This document shows positions 1-9,255 of a DNA stretch of 24,818 nt, piece after piece. Source of the DNA: JADYYB01 sp964402985 (lineage in GTDB: Bacteria; Pseudomonadota; Alphaproteobacteria; Rhizobiales; Kaistiaceae); NCBI GenBank assembly GCA_964402985.1, contig CAYOET010000023.1, positions 1 to 24,818 on the forward strand, given 5' to 3'. Below the pieces are notes generated by a model. That model worked only from the letters and a program-made list of their open reading frames with translations. It was not told where the DNA came from and made no database searches. Position 1 is the stretch's first letter. Each line of letters begins with the position of its first letter. A program made the position numbers and the translations under genes.

Positions 1-407
1 CTACCCTCGGCGTCCTGGCCCTGGTGACGGGGACCGGTCTTGCCCCGGCCCAGGCCGGCAACTTCTTCTGGCTCAGCCAGTTCGGCAACGGCAATGCCGC
101 GGGCGCGGTCCAGACCGGCAACGGCAACGCCGGTGGCATCCACCAGAACGGCAACAACCAGACCGCCACGACCACGCAGAACGGCAACGGCAACCGCTCG
201 ACGACCGTCCAGCTGTTCAGCAACGGCGCCACCGCCCAGACCAACCAGCAGGGCAACGGCAATTGCTCGGGCACGCTCCAGTACGGGGCAACGGGCGCCA
301 ACGCGTCAACCGCGCAGACCGGCAACGGCAATAACGGCCTCGTCCTTCAGCTCCCGCTCGGGATCGGCGTCGCCGTCCAGCCGAAGATCTGCCCCTTCGG
401 GTTCTAA
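1..407 (+). CDS. Curlin-repeat secreted protein (5' end outside window)
   Basis: This is a partial gene. The frame is open from the first bases and reads T-L-G-V-L-A-L-V-T-G-T-G before A-P-A-Q-A-G, which is the hydrophobic core and cleavage region of a signal peptide. The true start is therefore upstream, and a GTG at 24 is only an internal valine codon. The mature part has about eight repeats of 11-12 residues, most ending in Gln and rich in G-N-G-N, matching the curlin repeat pattern (Q-x-G-x-G-N-x-A-x3-Q). Such proteins are exported and polymerise into amyloid (curli-like) fibres, each repeat forming a strand-turn-strand layer. Two cysteines occur (one in repeat six, one near the C-terminus in K-I-C-P-F-G-F), which is unusual for major curlins. 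It may be a major or minor subunit. Other csg genes, if present, lie outside the window. A strong hairpin follows the stop codon. Confidence 0.85.
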   Translation, partial: TLGVLALVTGTGLAPAQAGNFFWLSQFGNGNAAGAVQTGNGNAGGIHQNGNNQTATTTQNGNGNRSTTVQLFSNGATAQTNQQGNGNCSGTLQYGATGANASTAQTGNGNNGLVLQLPLGIGVAVQPKICPFGF

Positions 408-421
408 GGAACGACTGAAGG

Positions 422-456
422 CCCGGCCTCGCGGTCTCCTCCTCCGCGATGCCGGG
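422..456 (+). terminator. Hairpin after the curlin gene, putative terminator
   Basis: Thirteen-base arms at 422-434 and 444-456 pair with a single mismatch around a 9-base loop. The hairpin begins 15 bases after the curlin stop codon. No T-run follows, so it may be a 3' stabilising structure rather than a classical intrinsic terminator. Confidence 0.5.
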
Positions 457-461
457 TCAGT

Positions 462-476
462 GTTCCGCTCTTGTTC
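462..476 (+). promoter_or_regulatory. LexA (SOS) box, alphaproteobacterial type
   Basis: The sequence is GTTC (462-465), seven bases, GTTC (473-476). This is exactly the direct-repeat operator GTTC-N7-GTTC known for LexA in Rhizobiales and Rhodobacter. It lies 40 bases before the helicase GTG. A good -10 box, TATAGT, is at 485-490, and a -35 at 17-bp spacing (462-467) would fall inside the box, so bound LexA would cover the promoter. Binding itself is inferred. Confidence 0.7.
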
Positions 477-484
477 CGCTCGGG

Positions 485-490
485 TATAGT
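485..490 (+). promoter_or_regulatory. Probable -10 box of the helicase-pdeM promoter
   Basis: TATAGT matches five of six bases of the sigma-70 -10 consensus. It sits 26 bases before the GTG start, predicting a short leader. The -35 region is weak and overlaps the SOS box, as expected of a LexA-repressed promoter. Confidence 0.45.
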
Positions 491-516
491 GCCTCCCTCC
501 CGGGCGGAACGAGTGC

Positions 517-3024
517 GTGGCAACCAAGGTCAAGGACAGGACGAGCGAGCTTCTGCCCGACCGGTTCCGCCAGTGGTTCGCGGAGCGCGGGTGGACTCCG
601 CGGCCGCACCAGATCGAGCTCCTCGAAAAATCCGCCGAGGGCCGGTCGACCCTCCTGATCGCGCCGACCGGCGCGGGCAAGACGCTGGCCGGGTTCCTGC
701 CCAGCCTCGTCGACCTGACGCGGAAGGCGCGGCCGATGCGGCCGGCGGCGCTGCACACTCTCTACATCTCGCCGCTGAAGGCGCTCGCCGTCGACATCGC
801 GCGCAACCTCGAGCGCCCGGTCGGCGAGATGGCGCTGCCGGTGACGCTCGAGACGCGCACCGGCGACACCTCCCAGCACAAGCGCTTGCGGCAGAGGTTC
901 GAACCGCCGGACCTTCTCCTCACCACGCCCGAACAGGTCGCCCTCCTCCTCGCCAGCTCCAACGCCGACCGGCTGTTCGCCTCGCTCGACACGGTGATCG
1001 TCGACGAGTTGCACGCGCTGACGCCGACCAAGCGCGGCGACCTCCTCTCCCTCGACCTCGCGCGCCTCCGCGCCTTCGCGCCGAAGCTGAAGGCGATCGG
1101 GCTTTCGGCCACGGTTGCGCAGCCGGAGGAGCTCAGGGCGTGGCTGGTGGCGCAGCGCGAGGGCACGGCCGAGCTCGCCGACCTCGTGGTGGTGAAGGGC
1201 GGCGCCAAGCCGGACATCTCGATCCTTCCCGCGACCGAGCGCATGCCGTGGAGCGGGCATGCCGCGATCTACGCGCTCGGCGACATGTACGCGGCGTTGA
1301 AGGCGCACCGCATGTCGCTGATCTTCGTGAATACGCGGAGCCAGGCCGAGCGGATCTTCCAGGAGCTATGGCGGATCAATCTCGATGGCCTGCCGATCGG
1401 CCTCCATCACGGCTCGCTCGACGCCGGGCAGCGGCGGAAGGTGGAGGGAGCGATGGCGGCCGGCGCGCTCCGCGCCGTGGTGTGCACCTCGACGCTCGAC
1501 CTCGGCATCGACTGGGGCGAGGTCGACGTCGTCATCAATGTCGGCGCGCCGAAAGGGGCGAGCCGCCTCGCGCAGCGGATCGGCCGCGCCAACCACCGGC
1601 TCGACGAGCCGTCGAAAGCGATACTGGTGCCGGCCAACCGGTTCGAGGTGCTGGAGTGCCAGGCCGCGATCGACGCCAACGCGATCGGGGCCCAGGACAC
1701 GCCGCGGGCGAGACCGGGCGCGCTCGACGTCCTCGCCCAGCACACGCTCGGGCGGGCGGTGGCGGGGCCGTTCGACGCGCTCGAGTTCTACGAGGAGGTG
1801 CGCTCGTGCCTCCCCTATCGCGACCTTTCCTGGGAGACCTACGAGCAGATCGTCGACTTCGTCGCGACCGGCGGCTACGCGCTCAGGAGCTACGAGCGCT
1901 ACGCCAAGATCCGCAAGGGCGCGGACGGGCTGTGGCGGATCACCCAGCCGAGCGTGGCGGTCCAGTACCGGATGAATCTCGGGACGATCCTCGAGTCCGA
2001 GCTTCTGAAGGTGCGGCTGGTGCGCAACGTCGCCAAGGCGGCGGCGCGCGGCGGCAAGGTCCTCGGCAACATCGAGGAGGGGTTCATCGAGTCGCTGTCG
2101 CAGGGCGACACCTTCCTGTTCGCCGGGCTGGTGCTGCGCTTCGAGGGCATCCGCGAGAACGAGGCGATCGCGACGCGAGCCGGCGACGACACGCCGAAGA
2201 TCCCGATCTACGCCGGGGGGAAGTTTCCGCTCTCCACCTATCTCGCCGAAGGGGTGCGCGGATATCTCGCCAACCCCAAGAAATGGGCCGTTCTACCCCG
2301 CGAGGTAACCGACTGGCTGAAGCTGCAGAAGAAGCGCTCGGTGCTGCCCAAGCGAGACGAGCTCCTGGTCGAGACGTTTCCCAGGGGAAACCGGCACTAC
2401 CTCGTCGCCTACCCGTTCGAGGGGCGGCTGGCGCATCAGGCGCTGGGGATGCTGCTGACGCGCCGGCTCGAGCGGGCGCGGCTCAAGCCGCTCGGCTTCG
2501 TCGCCACCGACTACTCGATGGCGGTGTGGGCGTTCGGCGATCTCGGCAAGGCCTTCGCGGAAGGGGAGCCGAGCCTCGACCGGCTGTTCGAGGAGGACAT
2601 GCTGGGCGACGACCTCGAAGCATGGATGAACGAGAGCTACCTCATGAAGCGGACCTTCCGCGGGACCGCGATCATCTCGGGGCTGATCGAGAAGCGGCAT
2701 CGCGGGGCGGAGAAGACCGGGCGGCAGATGACGGTCTCGACGGACCTCGTCTACGATGTGCTGCGCCGCCACGAGCCCGACCACATTCTCCTCCGCGCGA
2801 CATGGGCCGATGCCGCGACGACTCTCCTCGACCTTTGCCGGCTCGGCGAAATGCTGGCGCGCGTGCATGGGCGAATCGTGCATAAGCGGTTAACGCGTAT
2901 TTCGCCGCTTGCCGTTCCAGTTATGCTGGAGATCGGCAAGGAGCGAGTCGACGGCGAGGCGCGCGAAGAGATCCTGAGGATGGAAGCGAGCGAGCTGGTG
3001 CAAGAGGCGATGGGCGATGAATGA
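517..3024 (+). CDS. Ligase-associated DNA damage response DEXH-box helicase
   Basis: This 835-residue, Lhr-like superfamily 2 helicase belongs to the ligase-associated group, which in many bacteria is co-encoded with an ATP-dependent DNA ligase, an exonuclease and PdeM. It is expected to unwind or remodel nucleic acid during repair. Visible motifs are the Q-motif region around residues 28-33 (R-P-H-Q), Walker A T-G-A-G-K-T at 51-56, D-E-L-H at 163-166 and S-A-T at 197-199, followed by a second RecA-like domain with V-C-T-S-T-L-D-L-G-I-D-W-G and Q-R-I-G-R-A-N-H. The long C-terminal part fits the Lhr-type winged-helix and DUF4011-like core. The GTG start is the first usable codon downstream of the TATAGT box. 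The gene overlaps pdeM by 8 bp, so the two are probably translated together. The ligase and exonuclease are not beside it here, since a curlin gene lies upstream. Confidence 0.93.
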   Translation: MATKVKDRTSELLPDRFRQWFAERGWTPRPHQIELLEKSAEGRSTLLIAPTGAGKTLAGFLPSLVDLTRKARPMRPAALHTLYISPLKALAVDIARNLERPVGEMALPVTLETRTGDTSQHKRLRQRFEPPDLLLTTPEQVALLLASSNADRLFASLDTVIVDELHALTPTKRGDLLSLDLARLRAFAPKLKAIGLSATVAQPEELRAWLVAQREGTAELADLVVVKGGAKPDISILPATERMPWSGHAAIYALGDMYAALKAHRMSLIFVNTRSQAERIFQELWRINLDGLPIGLHHGSLDAGQRRKVEGAMAAGALRAVVCTSTLDLGIDWGEVDVVINVGAPKGASRLAQRIGRANHRLDEPSKAILVPANRFEVLECQAAIDANAIGAQDTPRARPGALDVLAQHTLGRAVAGPFDALEFYEEVRSCLPYRDLSWETYEQIVDFVATGGYALRSYERYAKIRKGADGLWRITQPSVAVQYRMNLGTILESELLKVRLVRNVAKAAARGGKVLGNIEEGFIESLSQGDTFLFAGLVLRFEGIRENEAIATRAGDDTPKIPIYAGGKFPLSTYLAEGVRGYLANPKKWAVLPREVTDWLKLQKKRSVLPKRDELLVETFPRGNRHYLVAYPFEGRLAHQALGMLLTRRLERARLKPLGFVATDYSMAVWAFGDLGKAFAEGEPSLDRLFEEDMLGDDLEAWMNESYLMKRTFRGTAIISGLIEKRHRGAEKTGRQMTVSTDLVYDVLRRHEPDHILLRATWADAATTLLDLCRLGEMLARVHGRIVHKRLTRISPLAVPVMLEIGKERVDGEAREEILRMEASELVQEAMGDE

Positions 3025-3760
3025 ATTCGTACGACCTCTCGAGGCCGAGAGTGCGTCGAATTCGGTCGCCCTGATCCCCGTAGCCGGAGTGGAGCTGGAG
3101 GCCTTGCCGCCCGGCGCGCTCTGGTGGTCCGATCAGCGGCTCCTCGTTGTGGCGGACCTCCATCTCGAAAAGGGATCCTCCTTCGCGCGCCGCGGCTGGA
3201 TGTTGCCGCCCTACGACACGCGCACCACGCTGTCGGCGCTGACCATGCTGATCGCCGACCTCGACCCGCGGATCGTCGTCACGCTCGGCGACTCGTTCCA
3301 TGACGGGCAGGCGATGGAGCGGATGCTGCCCGCCGACCGCGAGCAGCTGATCGGCCTCCAGCGCGGGCGCGACTGGATCTGGATCGCGGGCAACCACGAT
3401 CCGGCGCCGCCGGTCGGGCTCGGCGGAATCTCCACCGAAACGATCACGATCGGACCGCTGACGTTCCGACACGAGCCAACGGCGGGCGATGCATTGGGTG
3501 AGGTGGCGGGTCACCTCCATCCGGCGGCGCGCGTCTCCGGACGGCTCGGGTCGATCCGCAGCCGATGCTTTGCGGGCGACGGGATGCGGGTGGTGATGCC
3601 GGCCTTCGGGGCCTATTCCGGCGGGCTCAACGTGCTGCACCAGGCCTTCGCCGGAATCGTGCCGCAGGGCCGGATTCGCTGCTGGATGCTGGGCAAGAAC
3701 CAGCTCTACGAAGTGCGCCGAGGCGCCCTTCGGCACGACGACATGCGCCTCGCTTCTTAA
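3017..3760 (+). CDS. pdeM: Ligase-associated metallophosphoesterase/endonuclease PdeM
   Basis: This 247-residue calcineurin-like phosphoesterase is typical in length for the family. The two-metal site is complete: D-L-H at 47-49, G-D-S-F-H-D at 91-96, G-N-H-D at 125-128, R-H-E at 151-153 and G-H-L-H at 165-168. Known PdeM proteins are Mn-dependent and are assigned to the ligase-associated DNA damage response; the natural DNA substrate is not settled. The ATG overlaps the last codons of the helicase gene (8 bp), so the two form a translationally coupled pair, probably controlled by the SOS box at 462-476. The gene ends in TAA with no clear hairpin before the MarR gene. Confidence 0.9.
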   Translation: MNEFVRPLEAESASNSVALIPVAGVELEALPPGALWWSDQRLLVVADLHLEKGSSFARRGWMLPPYDTRTTLSALTMLIADLDPRIVVTLGDSFHDGQAMERMLPADREQLIGLQRGRDWIWIAGNHDPAPPVGLGGISTETITIGPLTFRHEPTAGDALGEVAGHLHPAARVSGRLGSIRSRCFAGDGMRVVMPAFGAYSGGLNVLHQAFAGIVPQGRIRCWMLGKNQLYEVRRGALRHDDMRLAS

Positions 3761-3827
3761 CCTTCTCTTCACCTTCTCATTGCTGGCCCGGTCCCGTACC
3801 CGCTAAGGAAACGGAACCGAAACGACC

Positions 3828-4190
3828 TTGGCCGGGGCAATGCCGCGGGATCTCAGGGCAAGTCAGGCCCTGCAATTGTGGCGAGAGGTGACCCTTCACC
3901 TCGTGAGAGAAGGCGAAGGCGACTTGTCGCTTCGCCAGTCGGCAGTCCTGCTTACGGTCTATCTCGATCCTCCGCCGCACACGGTGCGCGGCCTCGCCGC
4001 CAAGCTCGGCGTGACCAAGCCGGTGATCACCCGCGCGCTCGACGCGATGGGGCAGAAAGGACTTTTGACCCGGAAGCGTGACGAAAGGGATCGCCGCAAC
4101 GTGGTGATCCAACGCACGCTCGACGGGGCCCTCGCGGTGCAGAAGCTCGGCGACCTCGTGATCGACGAGTTCCGGAAGCTGCCGCTGTAG
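3828..4190 (+). CDS. MarR-family winged-helix regulator
   Basis: This 120-residue protein (from a TTG at 3828) is short for a MarR protein. It contains the MarR winged helix-turn-helix: the recognition region S-L-R-Q-S-A-V-L-L-T near 34-43, V-R-G-L-A-A-K-L-G-V-T-K-P-V-I-T-R-A-L at 53-71, and the basic wing with D-E-R-D-R-R at 85-90. The C-terminal dimerisation helix is brief. The start is uncertain: TTG 3828 or ATG 3840, the latter preceded by GGGG five bases away and giving 116 residues. It is 67 bp downstream of pdeM on the same strand, so co-transcription is possible. Its target and ligand cannot be read from the sequence. A large hairpin lies directly after the stop codon. Confidence 0.8.
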   Translation: MAGAMPRDLRASQALQLWREVTLHLVREGEGDLSLRQSAVLLTVYLDPPPHTVRGLAAKLGVTKPVITRALDAMGQKGLLTRKRDERDRRNVVIQRTLDGALAVQKLGDLVIDEFRKLPL

Positions 4191-4196
4191 GGCAAC

Positions 4197-4257
4197 GGGC
4201 ATCGGGCAATAGGCATCCGGAACCACGCGATCCTCCGGATGCCGGATGCCCGATGCC
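4197..4257. terminator. Large inverted repeat between convergent genes
   Basis: Arms at 4198-4221 and 4234-4257 (24 bases each) pair with three adjacent mismatches around a 12-base loop. The structure lies between the MarR stop (4190) and the yejF stop (4283), the place for a bidirectional terminator. There is no T-run on either side, so termination activity is inferred from shape and position. Confidence 0.5.
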
Positions 4258-4270
4258 GGATGCCCGATGC
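4244..4270. repeat. Short tandem repeat of a 14-base unit
   Basis: The unit GGATGCCCGATGCC occurs at 4244-4257 and again, less its last base, at 4258-4270, followed by a degenerate TCGATGA. GATGCC-type heptamers run through the whole right arm of the neighbouring inverted repeat, so the hairpin may have grown by repeat expansion. Confidence 0.6.
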
Positions 4271-4282
4271 TCGATGACCGAG

Positions 4283-5907
<1,625 letters not shown>

Positions 5908-5911
<4 letters not shown>

Positions 5912-6405
5912 GAAAGCCGCTCGGTCAACAGGCGAAGCGGCTCGGGAGAGATATCGATCCGTTCAAAGCGATAGTCCGTTGAGGGGCGAATGCCTCGATC
6001 CCCGCTGACAACATGGTCGCACCCAGCCTGCTCGGCGGTTGCGAGATGAATGGCATCGGGGAGGCGAATTGTTCGCTCATTTGCTCGCCGGAAGGCGGCC
6101 AGAACGAGCACGTCCCGGTCGACTGCCACAACTGCCAAACCAGGTCCGTCGGAGATCAGGTCGCCATACTCGACCGCCAGCGTGGCGGGAGCGAGTACCA
6201 GTTTGCCGCCTTCACGGCTGAGACCTGAGGGACCCGATCGAGCTCGAAAGGGGCCGACTAGCACTTCAGCCAAAGTCAGCTGGCTTGTGACCAGCGAGCC
6301 GGGGCGGCGGGCGCCCGCCGCAAGCAGAAATTGGCAAGACGAAGCCAACTCGGGCGAGCCCTCCAACGCTGCGATGAAGAAATTCGTGTCGAGGTAGACC
6401 CGCAT
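5908..6405 (-). CDS. PIN-domain ribonuclease, VapC-like toxin
   Basis: This 165-residue PIN-domain protein begins M-R-V-Y-L-D-T-N. The acidic residues expected for Mg-dependent RNA cleavage are all present: D6, E47 (T-L-A-E-V), D117 (L-P-D-A-I-H-L-A-T-A) and D136 (S-G-D-R-G-I). VapC-type toxins cut tRNA or rRNA and are held inactive by a small antitoxin. Here the likely antitoxin ends 9 bp upstream, a normal toxin-antitoxin order. The location is odd: the pair sits between yejE and yejF, and the toxin TGA lies inside the yejF start region (GTGA). Function as a toxin is inferred from fold and context; its RNA target is unknown. Confidence 0.85.
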
Positions 6406-6414
6406 CGCGCGCGT

Positions 6415-6651
6415 TCAGGCGTCCCACTCATCTCGGAGAGCCCTGACCCGAGCGACGGCCTCCTCCGCGGTCACCGGTTCGATCACGCCTTCTGTGCGAA
6501 GACGATTCACTTCGGCGAGGATCTCGTCGAGCGTGCGTTGCGGCGACTCGACCTCGATGGTGAGGCGAACCGAGCGAGCATCGCCCAACTCGGCCTGGAG
6601 ATCGTTGGGCAGCTTGGATACCGGATAGTTGTCGCGAATGATCTTGTTCAT
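6415..6651 (-). CDS. Probable antitoxin partner of the PIN toxin
   Basis: This small, 78-residue protein reads N-Y-P-V-S-K-L-P-N-D-L near the N-terminus, then a strand-rich stretch (S-V-R-L-T-I-E-V-E), and has a charged helical C-terminus (A-E-E-A-V-A-R-V-R-A-L-R-D-E-W). I do not recognise a named antitoxin family with certainty. The first part could be a DNA-binding strand region and the last helix the part that wraps the toxin. Size, order and the 9-bp gap to the PIN gene support the antitoxin role. It starts 47 bp after yejE. The bases just before the ATG are AT-rich (TAAATAT), so a promoter of its own is possible. GGAAGG is 14 bases upstream of the ATG, which is too far for a good ribosome-binding site. 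Confidence 0.65.
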   Translation of the reverse strand: MNKIIRDNYPVSKLPNDLQAELGDARSVRLTIEVESPQRTLDEILAEVNRLRTEGVIEPVTAEEAVARVRALRDEWDA

Positions 6652-6698
6652 GAGCGATATTTAGACCTTCCCACCGCCGGCTACCACAGATCTGACCA

Positions 6699-7889
6699 TC
6701 AGCGTGCCCTCGCAGTGAATGTCTTGCGGGGGTCGAAGGCGTCGCGGACGCCCTCGCCGACGAAGACGAGGAGGCTCAGCATCACGGAGATGGTGAAGAA
6801 GGCGGTGAGGCCCAGCCAGGGCGAGCGGATGTTCTCCTTGCCCTGGGCGATGAGCTCGCCGAGCGAGGGCGATCCGGCGGGAAGGCCGTAGCCGAGGAAG
6901 TCGAGCGAGGTCAGCACGGTGACCGACGCGCTGAGGATGAAGGGAAGGAAGGTGAGGGTCGCGACCATCGCGTTGGGAAGGAGATGGCGGAACATGATCC
7001 GCGCATTGGAGACGCCGAGGGCGCGGGCGGCGCCGACATACTCGAAATTGCGGGCGCGCAGGAATTCGGCGCGCACCACGCCGACGAGACCGGGCCAGGA
7101 GAAGGCGAGGAGGATGAAGAGGAGGATCCAGAAGGTCGGCGCGATCACCGCCGCGACAATGAGGATGACGTAGAGCGAGGGCACCGCGCCCCAGATCTCG
7201 AGGAAGCGCTGGAAAGCGAGATCGACCCAGCCGCCGAAATAGCCCTGAACCGCGCCGGCGAGGACCCCGATGATCGAGGAGAGGACGGTGAGGATGAGCC
7301 CGAAGGCAACCGAGATACGGAAGCCGTAGACGAGGCGGGAGAGGACGTCCCGGCCCTGGTCGTCACTGCCCAGCCAATGGAAATTGCCGAGCGTGCAGTT
7401 GGGATCGTCGACCATGAGCGGGTAGTCCTCGCAGAGCGTTTCCTTGGGAAGGACCCACCACGGAGGGGATGGCGTCGTGCCGGGAATCTCCTTGTTGAAG
7501 GTGTTGTACGAGTAGCGGTTGATGAGCGGCCAGATCATCCACCCGTTGGCGTTGATCTCGTCCTGGTTGAGGGCCACGCGGTAGTCGGTGGTGGCGAGGA
7601 AGCCGCCAAAGGTCGATTCCGGGTAGTTCACGAAGATCGGGAAGAAGAGCTCGCCCTTGTAGGAAACGAGGATCGGGCGATCGTTGAGGAAGAGCTCGCC
7701 CAGGCAGGAAAAGCCGAACAGGGAAAGGAAGACCCAGAGCGAGATGAAGGCGCGGCGGTTGGCGCGAAAATTCCGCCAGCGGCGCTGGTTGATCGGCGTC
7801 CGAACGCGGCCGAGGAAGCGTCCGCGCGGCGGCGGAGCGAGCGCCGGAGGCGGCGCCGTGGCGGGTCGGTCGGTGTCGATGACCGCCAT
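6699..7889 (-). CDS. yejE: Yej-type peptide ABC transporter permease, second subunit
   Basis: This 396-residue inner-membrane permease starts M-A-V-I-D-T-D-R-P. The ATG is inside the TGA of yejB (TGATG, one-base overlap), which fixes the start even though the frame stays open upstream. A Pro/Ala-rich cytoplasmic N-terminus leads to helix 1 (about residues 48-66), then a long periplasmic segment with paired cysteines (E-T-L-C-E-D and D-P-N-C-T-L). The motif H-W-L-G-S-D-D-Q-G-R-D-V-L-S-R precedes the binding-protein-dependent transport domain. The EAA loop that docks the ATPase is visible at E-Y-V-G-A-A-R-A-L-G. This is the DppC/YejE layout with the YejE-type extended periplasmic insert. Confidence 0.93.
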   Translation of the reverse strand: MAVIDTDRPATAPPPALAPPPRGRFLGRVRTPINQRRWRNFRANRRAFISLWVFLSLFGFSCLGELFLNDRPILVSYKGELFFPIFVNYPESTFGGFLATTDYRVALNQDEINANGWMIWPLINRYSYNTFNKEIPGTTPSPPWWVLPKETLCEDYPLMVDDPNCTLGNFHWLGSDDQGRDVLSRLVYGFRISVAFGLILTVLSSIIGVLAGAVQGYFGGWVDLAFQRFLEIWGAVPSLYVILIVAAVIAPTFWILLFILLAFSWPGLVGVVRAEFLRARNFEYVGAARALGVSNARIMFRHLLPNAMVATLTFLPFILSASVTVLTSLDFLGYGLPAGSPSLGELIAQGKENIRSPWLGLTAFFTISVMLSLLVFVGEGVRDAFDPRKTFTARAR

Positions 7890-9010
7890 CAAACGCGCCG
7901 GGCCTCGAAGTCGATGCGCGGGTCGATCCACATATAGGTGAGATCGGAGATGAGACCGACGATGAGGCCGACCAGCGAGAACATATAGAGCGTGCCGAAC
8001 ATGACCGGATAGTTGCGGTTGATCACCGCCTCGAAGCCGAGAAGGCCAAGACCGTCGAGCGAGAAGACGGTCTCGATGAGAAGGACGCCGGTGAAGAAAG
8101 CGCCGATGAAGGCGCCCGGAAAGCTCGCAACGACGAGAAGCATGGCGTTGCGGAAGACGTGGCCGTAGAGGACGCGCCGCTCGGTGAGGCCCTTGGCGCG
8201 GGCGGTGGTGACGTACTGCTTCCTGATCTCGTCGAGGAAGGAGTTCTTGATGAGGAGCGAGGAGGTGGCGAAGGCGCCTACCGCCATCGCGGTGATCGGC
8301 AGGGCGAGGTGCCAGAAATAGTCGAGCACCACCCGGTACCAGGGCAGCTGCTGCCAGCCGGTCGAGAGAAGGCCGCGCAACGGGAAGATGTGGAGGAAGG
8401 TCCCGCCGGCGAAGAGGATGACAAGGAGGATCGCGAAGAGGAAGCTGGGGATGGCGTAGCCGATGACGGTGACGGTGGTGGTCACGGTGTCGAAGCGGGT
8501 GCCGTCGGTGACCGCCTTGCGGATGCCCAGAGGGATGGCGATCGCATAGGCGAGGAGGGTCATCCACAGGCCGAGCGAGACCGAGACGTCCATCTTGTCC
8601 CAGATCTCGGCGAGGACCGGCCGGTTGTTGGTCAGGCTGTTGCCGAAATCGAAGCGAATGTAGGCCCACAGCATTTTGAAGAAGCGCTCGACCGGCGGCT
8701 TGTCGAAGCCGTATTGCGCGACGAGCTTGTCGTACTGGGCCTGGCTGAGACCCTCGGCGCCGCGGTAGCGGCTGCGGGTGTCGTCCGAGCCGGGAGCCCC
8801 GCCGCCGCGCGCGTCGGGTCCGGTCTGGATGATCTCCACGCCGCCGCCCGAGATGCGGGAGCGGGCGTTGACCGCGCTGCCCTCGCGCTCGGCGATGGCC
8901 TGCTCGACCGGGCCGCCGGGCGCGAACTGAACGACCGCGAAATTGACCAGCATGATCCCGAAGAGGGTCGGGATCACCAGGATGAGGCGGCGGATGATGT
9001 AGGCGATCAT
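7889..9010 (-). CDS. yejB: Yej-type peptide ABC transporter permease, first subunit
   Basis: This 373-residue permease starts M-I-A-Y-I-I-R-R-L, with helix 1 at about 9-29. As in YejB proteins, a long periplasmic insert (about residues 40-100, Gly/Ser/Arg-rich) separates it from the motif Y-G-F-D-K-P-P and the DppB-like transport core. The EAA loop is visible at Y-V-T-T-A-R-A-K-G-L. It pairs with YejE to form the membrane channel. It is separated from yejA by 249 bp that contain hairpins, and its stop codon overlaps the yejE start by one base, so yejB and yejE are coupled. It would be transcribed with yejA but at a lower level if the hairpins reduce read-through. Confidence 0.93.
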   Translation of the reverse strand: MIAYIIRRLILVIPTLFGIMLVNFAVVQFAPGGPVEQAIAEREGSAVNARSRISGGGVEIIQTGPDARGGGAPGSDDTRSRYRGAEGLSQAQYDKLVAQYGFDKPPVERFFKMLWAYIRFDFGNSLTNNRPVLAEIWDKMDVSVSLGLWMTLLAYAIAIPLGIRKAVTDGTRFDTVTTTVTVIGYAIPSFLFAILLVILFAGGTFLHIFPLRGLLSTGWQQLPWYRVVLDYFWHLALPITAMAVGAFATSSLLIKNSFLDEIRKQYVTTARAKGLTERRVLYGHVFRNAMLLVVASFPGAFIGAFFTGVLLIETVFSLDGLGLLGFEAVINRNYPVMFGTLYMFSLVGLIVGLISDLTYMWIDPRIDFEARRV

Positions 9011-9153
9011 GCCAGCCCCGCTTCCGGGCGCACGCGGAGAGCCGAGCGCCGGTCAGGCCGAGGATGAACGCTTAGGATCAGTGAAGCGACGATCTTCTTC
9101 TCTCTCGATCCGGAGCGTCGTCAAATAGCGCCCCGACGCGACTGGTCAACCAA

Positions 9154-9168
9154 GGGTCGCGAGGACCC
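9154..9168 (-). other. Small hairpin in the yejA-yejB gap
   Basis: GGGTC at 9154-9158 and GACCC at 9164-9168 form a 5-bp stem with a 5-base loop. It is short and may be chance in GC-rich DNA. The rest of the 249-bp gap shows no convincing gene. Confidence 0.25.
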
Positions 9169-9225
9169 TCGACAGCGTAACGGCGACCGCGATCGGTGGC
9201 CGGCGCTGCGTTTGCCGCAGGGCGT

Positions 9226-9255
9226 GGGAGGCAGGCCCGAGCGGGCATGCCGTCC
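9226..9255 (-). terminator. Hairpin directly after yejA, probable attenuator or mRNA stabiliser
   Basis: Fourteen-base arms (9226-9239 and 9242-9255) pair with two mismatches and one G-T pair around a two-base turn. The structure begins five bases after the yejA stop. Without a T-run it is unlikely to stop transcription fully. Hairpins at this place in binding-protein operons often keep the first gene's mRNA stable, giving more binding protein than permease. Confidence 0.5.

Noticed and set aside
24..407. GTG at 24 as the start of the curlin gene
   Set aside because: It falls inside the hydrophobic core of the signal peptide; the frame is open to the window edge.
471..2885. An 804-residue frame overlapping the helicase
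   Set aside because: Out-of-frame reading of the helicase gene, Arg/Ala-rich, no motifs, while the helicase frame has every expected motif.
4240..4275. CRISPR-like array
   Set aside because: Units are 14 bases, directly adjacent and without spacers; no cas genes in the window.
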